Shown here one piece after another: positions 16,817-25,360 of a stretch of DNA of 64,000 nucleotides. The notes beneath the pieces are model-generated. The model searched no databases. It had not been told where the DNA came from and saw nothing but the letters and a program-made list of their open reading frames with translations. The first letter of the stretch is position 1. Each line of letters opens with the position of its first letter. Location: contig JBCCGK010000017.1 in assembly GCA_039029315.1 (NCBI GenBank), forward strand, positions 62,001 to 126,000, read 5' to 3'. The position numbers and the translations under genes are program-made. The stretch is from JBCCCJ01 sp039029315 (GTDB taxonomy: Bacteria > Bacteroidota > Bacteroidia > J057).

Positions 16817-17839
16817 TCAGCTCATCAAATACTTAAAATCTTCCAGCGTTTTGAGGGAGATTCCTGTTCCTCGGACAACAGCTTTGAGCGGGTCATCGGC
16901 AACATGAATGGGAAGTTTGGTTTTCTCAGCTAGTCGAATGTCCAACCCTCTCAATGAGGCCCCTCCTCCTGTCAGATGTATGCCACGTTCATATATGTCA
17001 GCAGATAATTCAGGGGGAGTATTCTCCAGGGCTTTCAGAATCGCATCCTCAATTTTGGTAATGGACTTGTTCAGGGCATGAGACACCTCACGATATGATA
17101 CAGATATGGTCTTGGGTATTCCAGTCATGAGGTCTTTCCCCCGAATCTCGATATCTTCCGGAGCGTCATCCAATTCAGGAAGAGCCGCCCCCACTTCAAT
17201 CTTGATACGCTCAGCACTCCGCTCCCCAATGAGCATATTGTGTTGTTTGCGCATATAATCGAGGATGTCATCATTGAATTCATCCCCGGCTATCCTTATA
17301 CTCTGGTCTGTGACAATCCCGGACAAAGCAATCACGGCAATCTCTGTCGTTCCTCCTCCAATATCAACAATCATATGGCCCGTCGGTTCCTTGACATTCA
17401 AGCCAATTCCGATTGCCGCTGCCATTGGTTCGGGAATCAGATACACTTCTTTGGCACCGGCCTGCTCGGCAGAGTCCTTTACCGCCCTCTTCTCAACCTC
17501 GGTTATTCCGCTCGGAATGCAGATGACCATCCGATAGTTGGTCGAGAACAGTCGCTTTTTGTTGTTGATCATCTTGATCATGCCGCGAATCATCTCTTCT
17601 GCAACCGTAAAGTCAGCAATGACACCATCACGCAATGGACGGATAGTCTTGTACTTTTCGTGGGTCTTTTCATGCATTTGTTGGGCTTCCGTCCCGATGG
17701 CAATTACCTTGCCTGACATCCGGTCGATCGCCACGATAGAAGGTTGATCTACCACTACCTGATCGTTGAACATGATCAAAGTATTAGCGGTGCCAAGATC
17801 AATGGCTATATCTGTAGTAAAAAAATCAAACAGTCCCAT
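16817..17839 (-). CDS. mreB: Actin-like rod-shape protein MreB
   Basis: The 340-residue actin homologue has the nucleotide-binding signatures DLGTANTLI (phosphate 1), VDIGGGTTEIAVIALSG (phosphate 2) and LTGGGASLRGLD (adenosine). It forms membrane-bound filaments that direct wall synthesis. It lies nine bases after the purine gene and eight before mreC, so all six genes from 19951 to 12294 probably form one transcript. A purH-mreB neighbourhood is common in Bacteroidota. Confidence 0.96.
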   Translation of the reverse strand: MGLFDFFTTDIAIDLGTANTLIMFNDQVVVDQPSIVAIDRMSGKVIAIGTEAQQMHEKTHEKYKTIRPLRDGVIADFTVAEEMIRGMIKMINNKKRLFSTNYRMVICIPSGITEVEKRAVKDSAEQAGAKEVYLIPEPMAAAIGIGLNVKEPTGHMIVDIGGGTTEIAVIALSGIVTDQSIRIAGDEFNDDILDYMRKQHNMLIGERSAERIKIEVGAALPELDDAPEDIEIRGKDLMTGIPKTISVSYREVSHALNKSITKIEDAILKALENTPPELSADIYERGIHLTGGGASLRGLDIRLAEKTKLPIHVADDPLKAVVRGTGISLKTLEDFKYLMS

Positions 17840-17848
17840 CTATTTTCA

Positions 17849-19951
17849 TCAATGCTTGAAATGCCTTATGCCAGTGAAAATTAAGCACATATCATGAGTT
17901 TCACAAAACTTAATGGAGTCTTCATCCCGAATTGATCCTCCGGGTTCTACTACAACTTCTATTCCCTTCTCATGAGCGATCTCCACACAGTCAGAAAAAG
18001 GGAAGAAGGCATCAGAAGCCATCACACTTCCTTTGAGGTCAAATCCTTTCTCCTCAGCCTTGCGAATCGCCTGTTTCAACGCATCTACCCGAGAGGTCTG
18101 GCCGATCCCACTCCCGATCAGCTGCCCATCCTTAACGATAGCGATTGCATTGGATTTCAGGTGCTTACACACTGTATCACCAAAGATAGCATCCTGAATT
18201 TCTTGCGAATTCGGCTGACGAGATGTCTTGATCATAAGCTCATCTGCCTGGGTCTGTTGTTGATCCCGATCTTGTACAAGCATCCCATGAACCACAGTCC
18301 GAACCACCTTTGTTACGGTTGGTTTGGAAATTCTTCGAAGCAATATTCTGCGTTTCTTTTTTTGCAGAATAATTTTTGCCTCTTCAGAAAATTCCTTGGC
18401 AATCAATACTTCAAAGAATAATTTGTCCATTTCCGAAGCAAGTTCTGCATCGATTACGCCATCGCAGGCGAGAATTCCGCCAAAGGCAGAAACCGGATCT
18501 CCTGCCAAGGCACGCTTCCAGGCTCCCAATAAATTCTCTCCGGTGGCACACCCACAGGGGTTGGTATGTTTGATGATCGCAAAAAATGCCTGGTCCGGAA
18601 ATTCATCGACCAACTGCAAGGCTCCATCGATGTCCACCAAATTGTTATACGACAATTCTTTGCCATGAATTTGTTCAAATTGCTCTGTCAAGTCTCCATA
18701 GAAGAAGCCTTTTTGGTGCGGATTCTCTCCATAGCGCAGAGTTTTGGGACGGCGGTAGGACAGTTTCAAATGATTGCTGTCAGGATTGAGGTGGCGAAAG
18801 ATCTGCGTGTCATAGTGTGAGGAAATGTCAAAAGATGCAGCAGCGAATGCTTTGCGTTGGTCTAATGTGATTGTGCCTCCCTGACTAGCCAGCATGTCTG
18901 ACAATTCTCCATAATATTCCTGTGAAGGAATACATACCACATCCCGAAAGTTTTTAGCAGCAGCGCGAATCAAGGCAATTCCCCCTATATCGATTTTCTC
19001 GATGATCTCTTCTTCTGTGCCTCCGCCAGATACAGTCTCTTCGAAGGGATATAAATCCACAATCACCAAATCAATGGGAGGGATCTTGTAATTCTGAATC
19101 TCGGCCTGATCATCTGGATCATCTCTCCTTGCCAATATCCCACCATGTACCTTTGGGTGAAGGGTTTTGACTCTTCCTCCCAAAATAGATGGATAGCCTG
19201 TCAGATCAGCGACCTCAAAGACTTCAGCACCTTGCTCTCGAATATAAGTAGCTGTTCCTCCCGTAGAATAGATCTGCACATCGTGCTGAATTAATTGTTC
19301 AATGATGGTTTCGAGGCCTTGTTTGTGATACACAGAAATCAGGGCAGAACGAATCGCTAATTGGTCACGCATACTGGTACAAACTTGTTCAATGATGATG
19401 GGAAAATAGTGGTGCTCTTGGCGCAGAATGGTTTGTTGGAGTGTCTTTGGAGTCCATCCCTCCTCTATTTTGACTTCGGTTTGGAAGAGAATTTCTCCTT
19501 GGTCATAGACTTCATTGACAAAATGGATGGTCAGGCCAGATATAGGTTCACTGGCTGCTATCACTGCCTCATGGACACGCATGCCATACATGCCCTTGCC
19601 TCCATAAGCTGGCAGCAAAGAAGGATGAATGTTCAGAATTCTTTTATCGAAGCGATGGACGACCTCCGAGGGAATATGCTTCAAATAGCCTGCTAGGACA
19701 ATGAGGTCAATCTCATATCGCTCCAATAATTCGAGCAGGTATGCCCCACTTTTGTATTGATTCTTGTCTAGCAACTCAATCGCGATCCCATGTTCGGGAC
19801 CGAACTCAACAACGCCAGAACGGGGGTTGTTGGACATCAGAACTACTACTTCTGCAATGGAGCGATCCTGAAAGTATTTCAGGATGGTACGGGCGTTTGA
19901 TCCCCCGCCTGAGGCAAAAATGGCAATACGAATTGAAGCTCTGCGCGGCAC
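17849..19951 (-). CDS. purNH: Fused GAR formyltransferase (PurN) and AICAR transformylase/IMP cyclohydrolase (PurH)
   Basis: One 700-residue chain holds two enzymes of purine synthesis. Residues 5-195 are PurN: folate/GAR site with Asn107 and His109 (LNIHPSLLPA) and Asp150 (VYDQGEIL). Residues 200-700 are PurH: the IMP cyclohydrolase part (YSTGGTATYIREQG, GRVKTLHPKVHGGIL), then the transformylase part with Lys461-His462 (KHTNPCGC), SNAIAIV and DAFFPFSD. PurN thus supplies step 3 and PurH steps 9 and 10 of the pathway, both using 10-formyl-tetrahydrofolate. There is almost no linker. The start is GTG at 19951. TACCTTTG at 19975-19968 resembles a minus-7 element and would give a very short leader. 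I see no stop or frameshift between the halves. Confidence 0.92.
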   Translation of the reverse strand: MPRRASIRIAIFASGGGSNARTILKYFQDRSIAEVVVLMSNNPRSGVVEFGPEHGIAIELLDKNQYKSGAYLLELLERYEIDLIVLAGYLKHIPSEVVHRFDKRILNIHPSLLPAYGGKGMYGMRVHEAVIAASEPISGLTIHFVNEVYDQGEILFQTEVKIEEGWTPKTLQQTILRQEHHYFPIIIEQVCTSMRDQLAIRSALISVYHKQGLETIIEQLIQHDVQIYSTGGTATYIREQGAEVFEVADLTGYPSILGGRVKTLHPKVHGGILARRDDPDDQAEIQNYKIPPIDLVIVDLYPFEETVSGGGTEEEIIEKIDIGGIALIRAAAKNFRDVVCIPSQEYYGELSDMLASQGGTITLDQRKAFAAASFDISSHYDTQIFRHLNPDSNHLKLSYRRPKTLRYGENPHQKGFFYGDLTEQFEQIHGKELSYNNLVDIDGALQLVDEFPDQAFFAIIKHTNPCGCATGENLLGAWKRALAGDPVSAFGGILACDGVIDAELASEMDKLFFEVLIAKEFSEEAKIILQKKKRRILLRRISKPTVTKVVRTVVHGMLVQDRDQQQTQADELMIKTSRQPNSQEIQDAIFGDTVCKHLKSNAIAIVKDGQLIGSGIGQTSRVDALKQAIRKAEEKGFDLKGSVMASDAFFPFSDCVEIAHEKGIEVVVEPGGSIRDEDSIKFCETHDMCLIFTGIRHFKH

Positions 19952-20097
19952 GCGTTAAAATTTTGCGCAAAGGTACTGAAAAGTTCCGATTTGTGAGTTT
20001 GAAGTTAAGAGACTGTTTGACTTTTAATAAAAAATGTTGTGAGAGGCTGGGCTGCCTCCCACAAACACTCCTACAAAAACGCGCTTAAATGATCCAA

Positions 20098-20916
20098 TTA
20101 AAGTAGCTGAAACTTAAATGGAATATTTACCCAGAATTTGATCGGTTTTTTTCCCTGTATGGCTGGAGTAAACTTCAGTCGATGGATATGTTTTGCCACA
20201 ACCCGATCCAGGATAGGATGCACAGAGTTGATCACTTTGTGCTTAGCATAGGTTCCGGTTTTGTCCACCAGTATCCTTACCACAACTGTTCCTTCAATTC
20301 CTGCATCCTTGGCCATTTGCGGATATCCGACGAGCTTGATCAGATCTTCCATATTTACTGGAACGGGTTGTTCATCTGCATCCACCCAATCCATGATCCC
20401 TGGCTCACGTGGTTCGACAATCACTTCCGGGATATGTTCATCGACATCGATTTCTCCGTCAAAAAACCCTTCTTCAGCTCCTTCCTGATCTTCGAGTCCA
20501 ATTGCAGGGGCATCTTGCAATTCCGCAATCTCCACAATGGTTGGTTCTTCCTCTGGATCAATTTGATCTTCAGGGGTAGGTTCGGGGATCAGAAATGCAA
20601 CTGTTCGGATTTGTGGTGGCGGAACTCTTGGCGGTGGTGGTGGAGGGGGATTGTCCTCATCTACAGAGGGGGGTGGCGGCAAATCCTCCAGATCAATCAC
20701 GATGGCCGTGCGCCGTTTCGCAACATTCTCGTCTGCCAGGTCAAGATACTTGGCAATAGCGGGAGCCATCCCAAACAAGGACCCCACAAGGCATACGACA
20801 ACAGTCCCAATGACCAGATGTCCAGGATACTTCTTTCGTAGAAAATAGGCTCCATACCCTTTTTCTCGGTCTTCAAAGACCATGTCGTCCAGATCGGCTG
20901 TTAAAAACTTAGCCAT
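20098..20916 (-). CDS. tonB: TonB-family energy transducer, second copy
   Basis: This 272-residue protein has a cytoplasmic N-terminus of about 30 residues, one helix (about 31-52), a periplasmic stretch rich in proline and acid residues (PPPPPPPRVPPPQ, then DQIDPEEE), and a C-terminal TonB domain (YPQMAKDAGIEGTVVVRILV ... PAIQGKKPIKFWVNIPFKF). It passes proton-motive energy to outer-membrane receptors. It is clearly a paralogue of the protein at 21822-22640, with the same length and long shared stretches. It follows exbD by 40 bp. Confidence 0.9.
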   Translation of the reverse strand: MAKFLTADLDDMVFEDREKGYGAYFLRKKYPGHLVIGTVVVCLVGSLFGMAPAIAKYLDLADENVAKRRTAIVIDLEDLPPPPSVDEDNPPPPPPPRVPPPQIRTVAFLIPEPTPEDQIDPEEEPTIVEIAELQDAPAIGLEDQEGAEEGFFDGEIDVDEHIPEVIVEPREPGIMDWVDADEQPVPVNMEDLIKLVGYPQMAKDAGIEGTVVVRILVDKTGTYAKHKVINSVHPILDRVVAKHIHRLKFTPAIQGKKPIKFWVNIPFKFQLL

Positions 20917-20956
20917 AGTAGTGCTGGTTTAATAGTGAAACATGTATAGTTGGTGG

Positions 20957-21535
20957 TTATTTGCTTGCCTGAGCGAGCAATAAACTGTCATTTACAGTAA
21001 AGGGAGCAATTGTAAATTTGGGGGTTTTCAGGATACTCAGTTCATCCAGGGCATCAACAAGATTGCCATATCGACTTTTGTTTTTTGCTTTCAGGACAAT
21101 GATTGGATCCCAGCATCTCCCTTCTCCCAATCCTTCATTGTTGACTGTTGCGCAGAGTGGCTTGCCCAAGCTTGCGCTTCCCCCATAGATAAATTCCCCG
21201 ACTATTTTTCTCATTCCATTCTCATCATAATCAGTCGTTTTCACCTCTGGCTCCTCTATACCGACATAATATTGCACCTGATCGTTTTCATCCAGAATCA
21301 GTGTCAGGATTTTTCTGTGGTCGATTTTTTTGTAGCAATCCTCTCCTTCACATTTTGGTGGGGAGAACACCTCCATAAGTTGGCCATCTGACATGACTGC
21401 TGTCAGGACAAAGAAAGTCAGGAGCAGAAAGGCGACATCGACCATTGCTGTCATATCAATTCGCGCAGGACGCTTGCGGGTCCGAAGGGTAGATCGTCGA
21501 CGATCCTGCCCCCCGGTAGGAGTTACATCTGCCAT
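20957..21535 (-). CDS. exbD: ExbD/TolR-type biopolymer transport protein, third copy
   Basis: The 192-residue protein has a short basic N-terminus and one helix with the functional aspartate (DMTAMVDVAFLLLTFFVLTA), followed by a periplasmic domain. It forms the proton channel with ExbB. It is most like the copy at 22689-23321 (same FFVLTAxM segment, same CWDPI and SRYGNLVDALDELSI segments). No ExbB gene accompanies this second exbD-tonB pair, so it probably uses the ExbB at 24097-24996. Confidence 0.9.
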   Translation of the reverse strand: MADVTPTGGQDRRRSTLRTRKRPARIDMTAMVDVAFLLLTFFVLTAVMSDGQLMEVFSPPKCEGEDCYKKIDHRKILTLILDENDQVQYYVGIEEPEVKTTDYDENGMRKIVGEFIYGGSASLGKPLCATVNNEGLGEGRCWDPIIVLKAKNKSRYGNLVDALDELSILKTPKFTIAPFTVNDSLLLAQASK

Positions 21536-21764
21536 GTTGCTGGTATTGTATTTACCTCAAAGAGTGGCAGATAGCAGAGTTTCCATAAAAAAAAGGAGAG
21601 TTTTTCCTTTTATTTTTGAAGATTTTTGGGTTTAGGAAAAATGTACAGAACAGATCTATGTTCCGGACGAAGCAGGGAACAAGAATATGAGTGGAGAATA
21701 GATGATTGCCTCTTGTTCCTACCCTTCTCAGGCACCATCAGGTATTTTTTAGTGGGACTTATAC

Positions 21765-21790
21765 AAAAAAAGACCGCCTCAACGAGGCGG
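21765..21790 (-). terminator. Rho-independent terminator after the first tonB
   Basis: A 7-bp GC-rich stem (CCGCCTC at 21774-21780, GAGGCGG at 21784-21790) with a three-base loop is followed on the minus strand by a T-run (21771-21765). It separates the exbB-exbD-exbD-tonB operon from the downstream exbD-tonB pair, which therefore needs its own promoter in 21536-21764. I found no convincing one there. Confidence 0.9.
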
Positions 21791-21821
21791 CCAGGAATTC
21801 TTGCTTTGGAATCCAGGTTCG

Positions 21822-22640
21822 CTAGTTCAGCAATTTGAAGTTGAAGGGAATATTGACCCAGAATTGAATCGGTTTTCCGCCCTGGATAGCTGGTGTAAAT
21901 TTCAAGCGCGTAATGTGCTTTTCAACAGCTTTGGCCAGAATGGGGTGAACCTGATTGATAATTCTATGCTTGCCATAGTTGCCCTTTTTGTCCACAAGGA
22001 CACGAACAACAACACTTCCTTCGATTCCAGCATCACGAGCGATCTGTGGATATCCGATCAGTTTCTTAATATCGTCCATATTGACAGGACGTGGTTCTTC
22101 TTCTGCAAAGATGAAGGCATCGATCGCAGGTTCCTGATCTACAATCACTTCAGGAATATCTCCTTCGGCGTCAATTTCTCCATCGAAAAATCCTTCATCA
22201 GCACCTTCCTTATCTTCCAGGCCGATGGCAGGAGCTTCTTTCAGCTCTTCAATTTCGGCGATGGTAGGATCTTCTTCCGGATCAATTTCCTCTTCGGGAA
22301 CTGGCTCAGGAATTTGGAAAGCGACCGTTTTTACCTGTGGTGGGGGCACCTTGGGTGGAGGAGGTGGCGGTGGTTTGTCCTCGTCCATCGCGGGTGGTGG
22401 TGGCAGATCTTCCATATTGATGGTGATCGCCATGGTTTTGGCTTTAGGTTTATCGTCTTCGAGGTTCAGGAATTTAGCAATCGCTGGAGCCATACCAAAC
22501 AACAGTCCAATCAAGCACACGATCACAGTACCGATCACCAGGTGAGTCGGATATTTTTTTCGAAGAAAATAAGCCCCATAGCTACGTTCACGGTCCTCAA
22601 AGACCATTTCGTCCATGTCCGCCTTTATCACATTTGCCAT
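21822..22640 (-). CDS. tonB: TonB-family energy transducer, first copy
   Basis: The 272-residue protein has a cytoplasmic lead with VFEDRERSYGAYFLRKKYPT, one helix (about 32-52), a proline-rich section (PPPPPPPKVPPPQ) and acid-rich spacer, and the TonB C-terminal domain (YPQIARDAGIEGSVVVRVLV ... AIQGGKPIQFWVNIPFNF). It couples the inner-membrane proton gradient to TonB-dependent receptors. It is the last gene of the exbB operon, with a strong terminator 31 bases after it. Confidence 0.92.
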   Translation of the reverse strand: MANVIKADMDEMVFEDRERSYGAYFLRKKYPTHLVIGTVIVCLIGLLFGMAPAIAKFLNLEDDKPKAKTMAITINMEDLPPPPAMDEDKPPPPPPPKVPPPQVKTVAFQIPEPVPEEEIDPEEDPTIAEIEELKEAPAIGLEDKEGADEGFFDGEIDAEGDIPEVIVDQEPAIDAFIFAEEEPRPVNMDDIKKLIGYPQIARDAGIEGSVVVRVLVDKKGNYGKHRIINQVHPILAKAVEKHITRLKFTPAIQGGKPIQFWVNIPFNFKLLN

Positions 22641-22688
22641 AATAGGTGCAATTTCTTGTCTTAATTATACAAAATTTCTTCAGGACAA

Positions 22689-23321
22689 TCAACCAGCTTC
22701 TCCCCCTCCTTCAGCTTCAGCTGCCTGTCTTTCTTCACTTGTGGCGATGACAATACTATCTGCATCAGAATACTTGTCAATGGCAAATTTTGGAGCCTTC
22801 ATGATCGCTAGCTCATCCAGAAGATCTACAAGGTTTTTGTAGCGGCTTTCTTTTCTGGGTTTGATTACAAAAATGGGGTCCCAACATTTGCCTTCAGCCA
22901 GGCCGACATTGTTCACATCTTTACAGAGTGGAACACCAAGCGCTTTCTGCTGACCATATACATGCTCTTTGATCGCCTCTCGGACACCTTTTCCTGGATC
23001 AAAGTCTGTTGTCAATACATCGGGATCAGTAATGCCGACAAAATACTTCACCTTATCATCCTCATCCAGGACAATGGTCATGATTTTGTCTTCAATGATC
23101 TTTTTGTACTTATCATCTTCCTCTTCTTCATCCGTCTTGGGAGGCATGGTCAATTCCATAACCGCATTGTCTGCCATGGTAGCAGTCAATACGAAAAAGG
23201 TCAGCAGCAGGAAGGCTACATCCACCATCGCAGTCATATCGACGCGGGTTGATTTTTTGTTGGTCTTGGGGCCACCTTTTTTCGATCGGCCGCCCCCTTG
23301 ACTGGTATCTACATCAGCCAT
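22689..23321 (-). CDS. exbD: ExbD/TolR-type biopolymer transport protein, second copy
   Basis: The 210-residue protein has an N-terminal G/K-rich cytoplasmic tail (GGGRSKKGGPKTNKKSTR), one helix with the key aspartate (VDMTAMVDVAFLLLTFFVLT) and a periplasmic part with an acidic run (TDEEEEDDKYKK). It ends in a glycine- and glutamate-rich tail. It sits between another exbD and tonB; two ExbD types per ExbB are common in Bacteroidota. Confidence 0.92.
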   Translation of the reverse strand: MADVDTSQGGGRSKKGGPKTNKKSTRVDMTAMVDVAFLLLTFFVLTATMADNAVMELTMPPKTDEEEEDDKYKKIIEDKIMTIVLDEDDKVKYFVGITDPDVLTTDFDPGKGVREAIKEHVYGQQKALGVPLCKDVNNVGLAEGKCWDPIFVIKPRKESRYKNLVDLLDELAIMKAPKFAIDKYSDADSIVIATSEERQAAEAEGGGEAG

Positions 23322-23355
23322 AGTTCTACAATTTTTTAGCCTTTATCAGGCAGGT

Positions 23356-24009
23356 TTAATCATTAATTTCTACAAGACCACCTTCTTCCAAATCTGTAAT
23401 GAGGCTGAACTGGTTCACATCCCACTCCTGAAGAGAGGAAATGACCTCAGCAATCATTTCATAGTTGGTGTCGACATCTCCTTTGATCGCGAATCTCATC
23501 CGCTGGTCAGCAATTCTTCCCCAACGAATCCAATCCTTGAGTTCGTTGCCAGTCATATTGGTGGAGTCCGTAACAACGGCCGAAATTCCTTCCATTGGAA
23601 AGTCATCAGTCCCAAGTTCCGTCTCTGCATTGAGCCACTTTTGCATATCCTTATGCGCTACTCCAAATTCCTGTAAGGTTGAAAAGTAACGAGCGCCTTC
23701 TTCTGAGATAGCTATACCAGCTTCGAAGCGATCATTCTGCTCACTGACAAAGCGGCTAAGAACTGTTTCCCGGGTTCCGATATCCAGATACCCAACGAAC
23801 ACCTTGCCATCAGGATCTACTGTGATCACACAGAGACCTTTGTCAGGAATTTCGATATCCGAAACAGAAGATGGCATGTCCACCTCTACTTTGGATTCTT
23901 CCCGAAAGCGAGTTGTCGTCAAGATAAAGAATGTCAGCAACAGGAATGCCACGTCTACCATGGCTGTCATGTCGATTGCTGGCGCACCGCGCTTTGGTTT
24001 CTTTGACAT
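23356..24009 (-). CDS. exbD: ExbD/TolR-type biopolymer transport protein, first copy
   Basis: The 217-residue protein has the channel helix IDMTAMVDVAFLLLTFFILT and the periplasmic signature VDMPSSVSDIEIPDKG. It differs clearly from the other two ExbD copies after the helix and has a longer periplasmic part, so it is an older paralogue with probably a different contact role. It follows exbB by 87 bp. Confidence 0.92.
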   Translation of the reverse strand: MSKKPKRGAPAIDMTAMVDVAFLLLTFFILTTTRFREESKVEVDMPSSVSDIEIPDKGLCVITVDPDGKVFVGYLDIGTRETVLSRFVSEQNDRFEAGIAISEEGARYFSTLQEFGVAHKDMQKWLNAETELGTDDFPMEGISAVVTDSTNMTGNELKDWIRWGRIADQRMRFAIKGDVDTNYEMIAEVISSLQEWDVNQFSLITDLEEGGLVEIND

Positions 24010-24096
24010 TGCTTCAGAACATTAATAGTGAACAATAAACAAATCTAGTTTAAGAATACGGAAGGCATTTTGATCAATGCGCTCCTGCACACTTGC

Positions 24097-24996
24097 CTAG
24101 TTGTTGACGTCAAAGGTCTGAACAATGCTGTACCCTGCCTCGTCCATGGCATAGGTCATTCCGTCAATCTTGGTAGTAAAGAAGTTATAAAGGAGAATCG
24201 CAATACCAGAGTTTGCAATACCGATCGCAGTATTGATCAAGGCCTCTGAGATTCCGACAGACAATTCAGCAGCGTTAGGAGCACCACCTGCACCCAGTGC
24301 ACTAAAGGCACGAATCATTCCCAATACTGTTCCGAACAGACCAATCAATACACCCAAGGATGCAGAAGTCGCCAAAATAGGAAGATTACGCTCCAACATG
24401 GGAAGTTCCAGCATGGTAGCTTCTTCAAGTTCTGCCTGAATCGCTGTTTTGCGTTGTTCTTTTTCCAATTCGGTAGCTTCAGCCATTTCCATATACTTAC
24501 GGAGACCAGCTTTGATTACATTTCCTACAGACCCTTTTTGTTTGTCGCATAAGTCCGCTGCATCCTCAATTTTATTTTCGGCTAGCAACATGCGTACTTT
24601 TTTGACAAATACGTCTGTGTTCCCTTTTCCGCTTGCGCGCAAGACAGTGATGCCTCGCTCAACAAAGAAAACAAAGATGATCAAGGTTACAGTCAGACCA
24701 ATGGGGATTACGAATCCTCCTTTGTAAACCAAACCATAATTATTGGTTGGGTGTCCGGAAGTCCAGTGTTCAGGTTCTTCCCCGACTTTTCCTCCTTCTT
24801 CCCATGCTTTGTATTCCTCATATCTTTGAGGACCATCTTCAAAGTTGCCAGCGTCTCCGAACCCTTGATAAAAGGTTACATAAGCTACGATTGCCGCAAC
24901 TATGATCGTGATGTAGGGGAAGATCGCCTTGAAAGGACTCGCTGGTTTGATCTGATCCTCCTGAGAAAATGGAGTAGGTTTGTTAGTTTCAGCCAT
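24097..24996 (-). CDS. exbB: ExbB/TolQ/MotA-type proton channel protein
   Basis: The 299-residue protein has an extra N-terminal helix (about 28-46) with a periplasmic loop of about 50 residues (NFEDGPQRYEEYKAWEEGGK), then the three conserved helices. The core signature is ILATSASLGVLIGLFGTVLG followed by MIRAFSALG, and ISEALINTAIGIANSGIAI. It forms the pentameric stator around ExbD. It is the first gene of the operon and has a well-matched promoter (25043-25073). Confidence 0.93.
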   Translation of the reverse strand: MAETNKPTPFSQEDQIKPASPFKAIFPYITIIVAAIVAYVTFYQGFGDAGNFEDGPQRYEEYKAWEEGGKVGEEPEHWTSGHPTNNYGLVYKGGFVIPIGLTVTLIIFVFFVERGITVLRASGKGNTDVFVKKVRMLLAENKIEDAADLCDKQKGSVGNVIKAGLRKYMEMAEATELEKEQRKTAIQAELEEATMLELPMLERNLPILATSASLGVLIGLFGTVLGMIRAFSALGAGGAPNAAELSVGISEALINTAIGIANSGIAILLYNFFTTKIDGMTYAMDEAGYSIVQTFDVNN

Positions 24997-25360
24997 TTGT
25001 GAAAGCCATTTAATTTAATGTACAATTGCAAAAATTCACGGTCAAAAATATGATTTAGAATCGTAAACGCAAAGCCTTCCTATAAATTTGTGAATTGGCT
25101 GGAAATCGTTTTTTGGCTCATTTTGCCCAATCTTCGTAAAATCTCAAGATTCCGAAAACGATGCCGCCAACGAAAAAGCCTGAATATTATTGCTAAGGAC
25201 TTGAATGACGATGACTACCTATAACCATTGGGAAGACAAAATTCAGACCTCTTTCAAAGAACGAATGCTTCACATGAAGCACATACTTATAGACAGAGAT
25301 CGACCTTATGGAAAGATTCCATAAAAGCAGTGATATTTTTTTTGCTTATTTGCTACGATT
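24997..25360. other. Divergent intergenic region
   Basis: This 364-bp gap holds the exbB promoter at 25043-25073 and a small palindromic hairpin near 25266-25281 (TGCTTCA / TGAAGCA). I found no matched promoter for the methyltransferase gene. Confidence 0.5.
25043..25073 (-). promoter_or_regulatory. Promoter of the exbB-exbD-exbD-tonB operon
   Basis: On the minus strand TTTG (25073-25070), exactly 19 bases, then TATTTTTG (25050-25043) is an exact match to the Bacteroidota consensus TTTG-N19-TAnnTTTG. The predicted start is near 25036, leaving a leader of about 40 bases before exbB. Confidence 0.75.
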
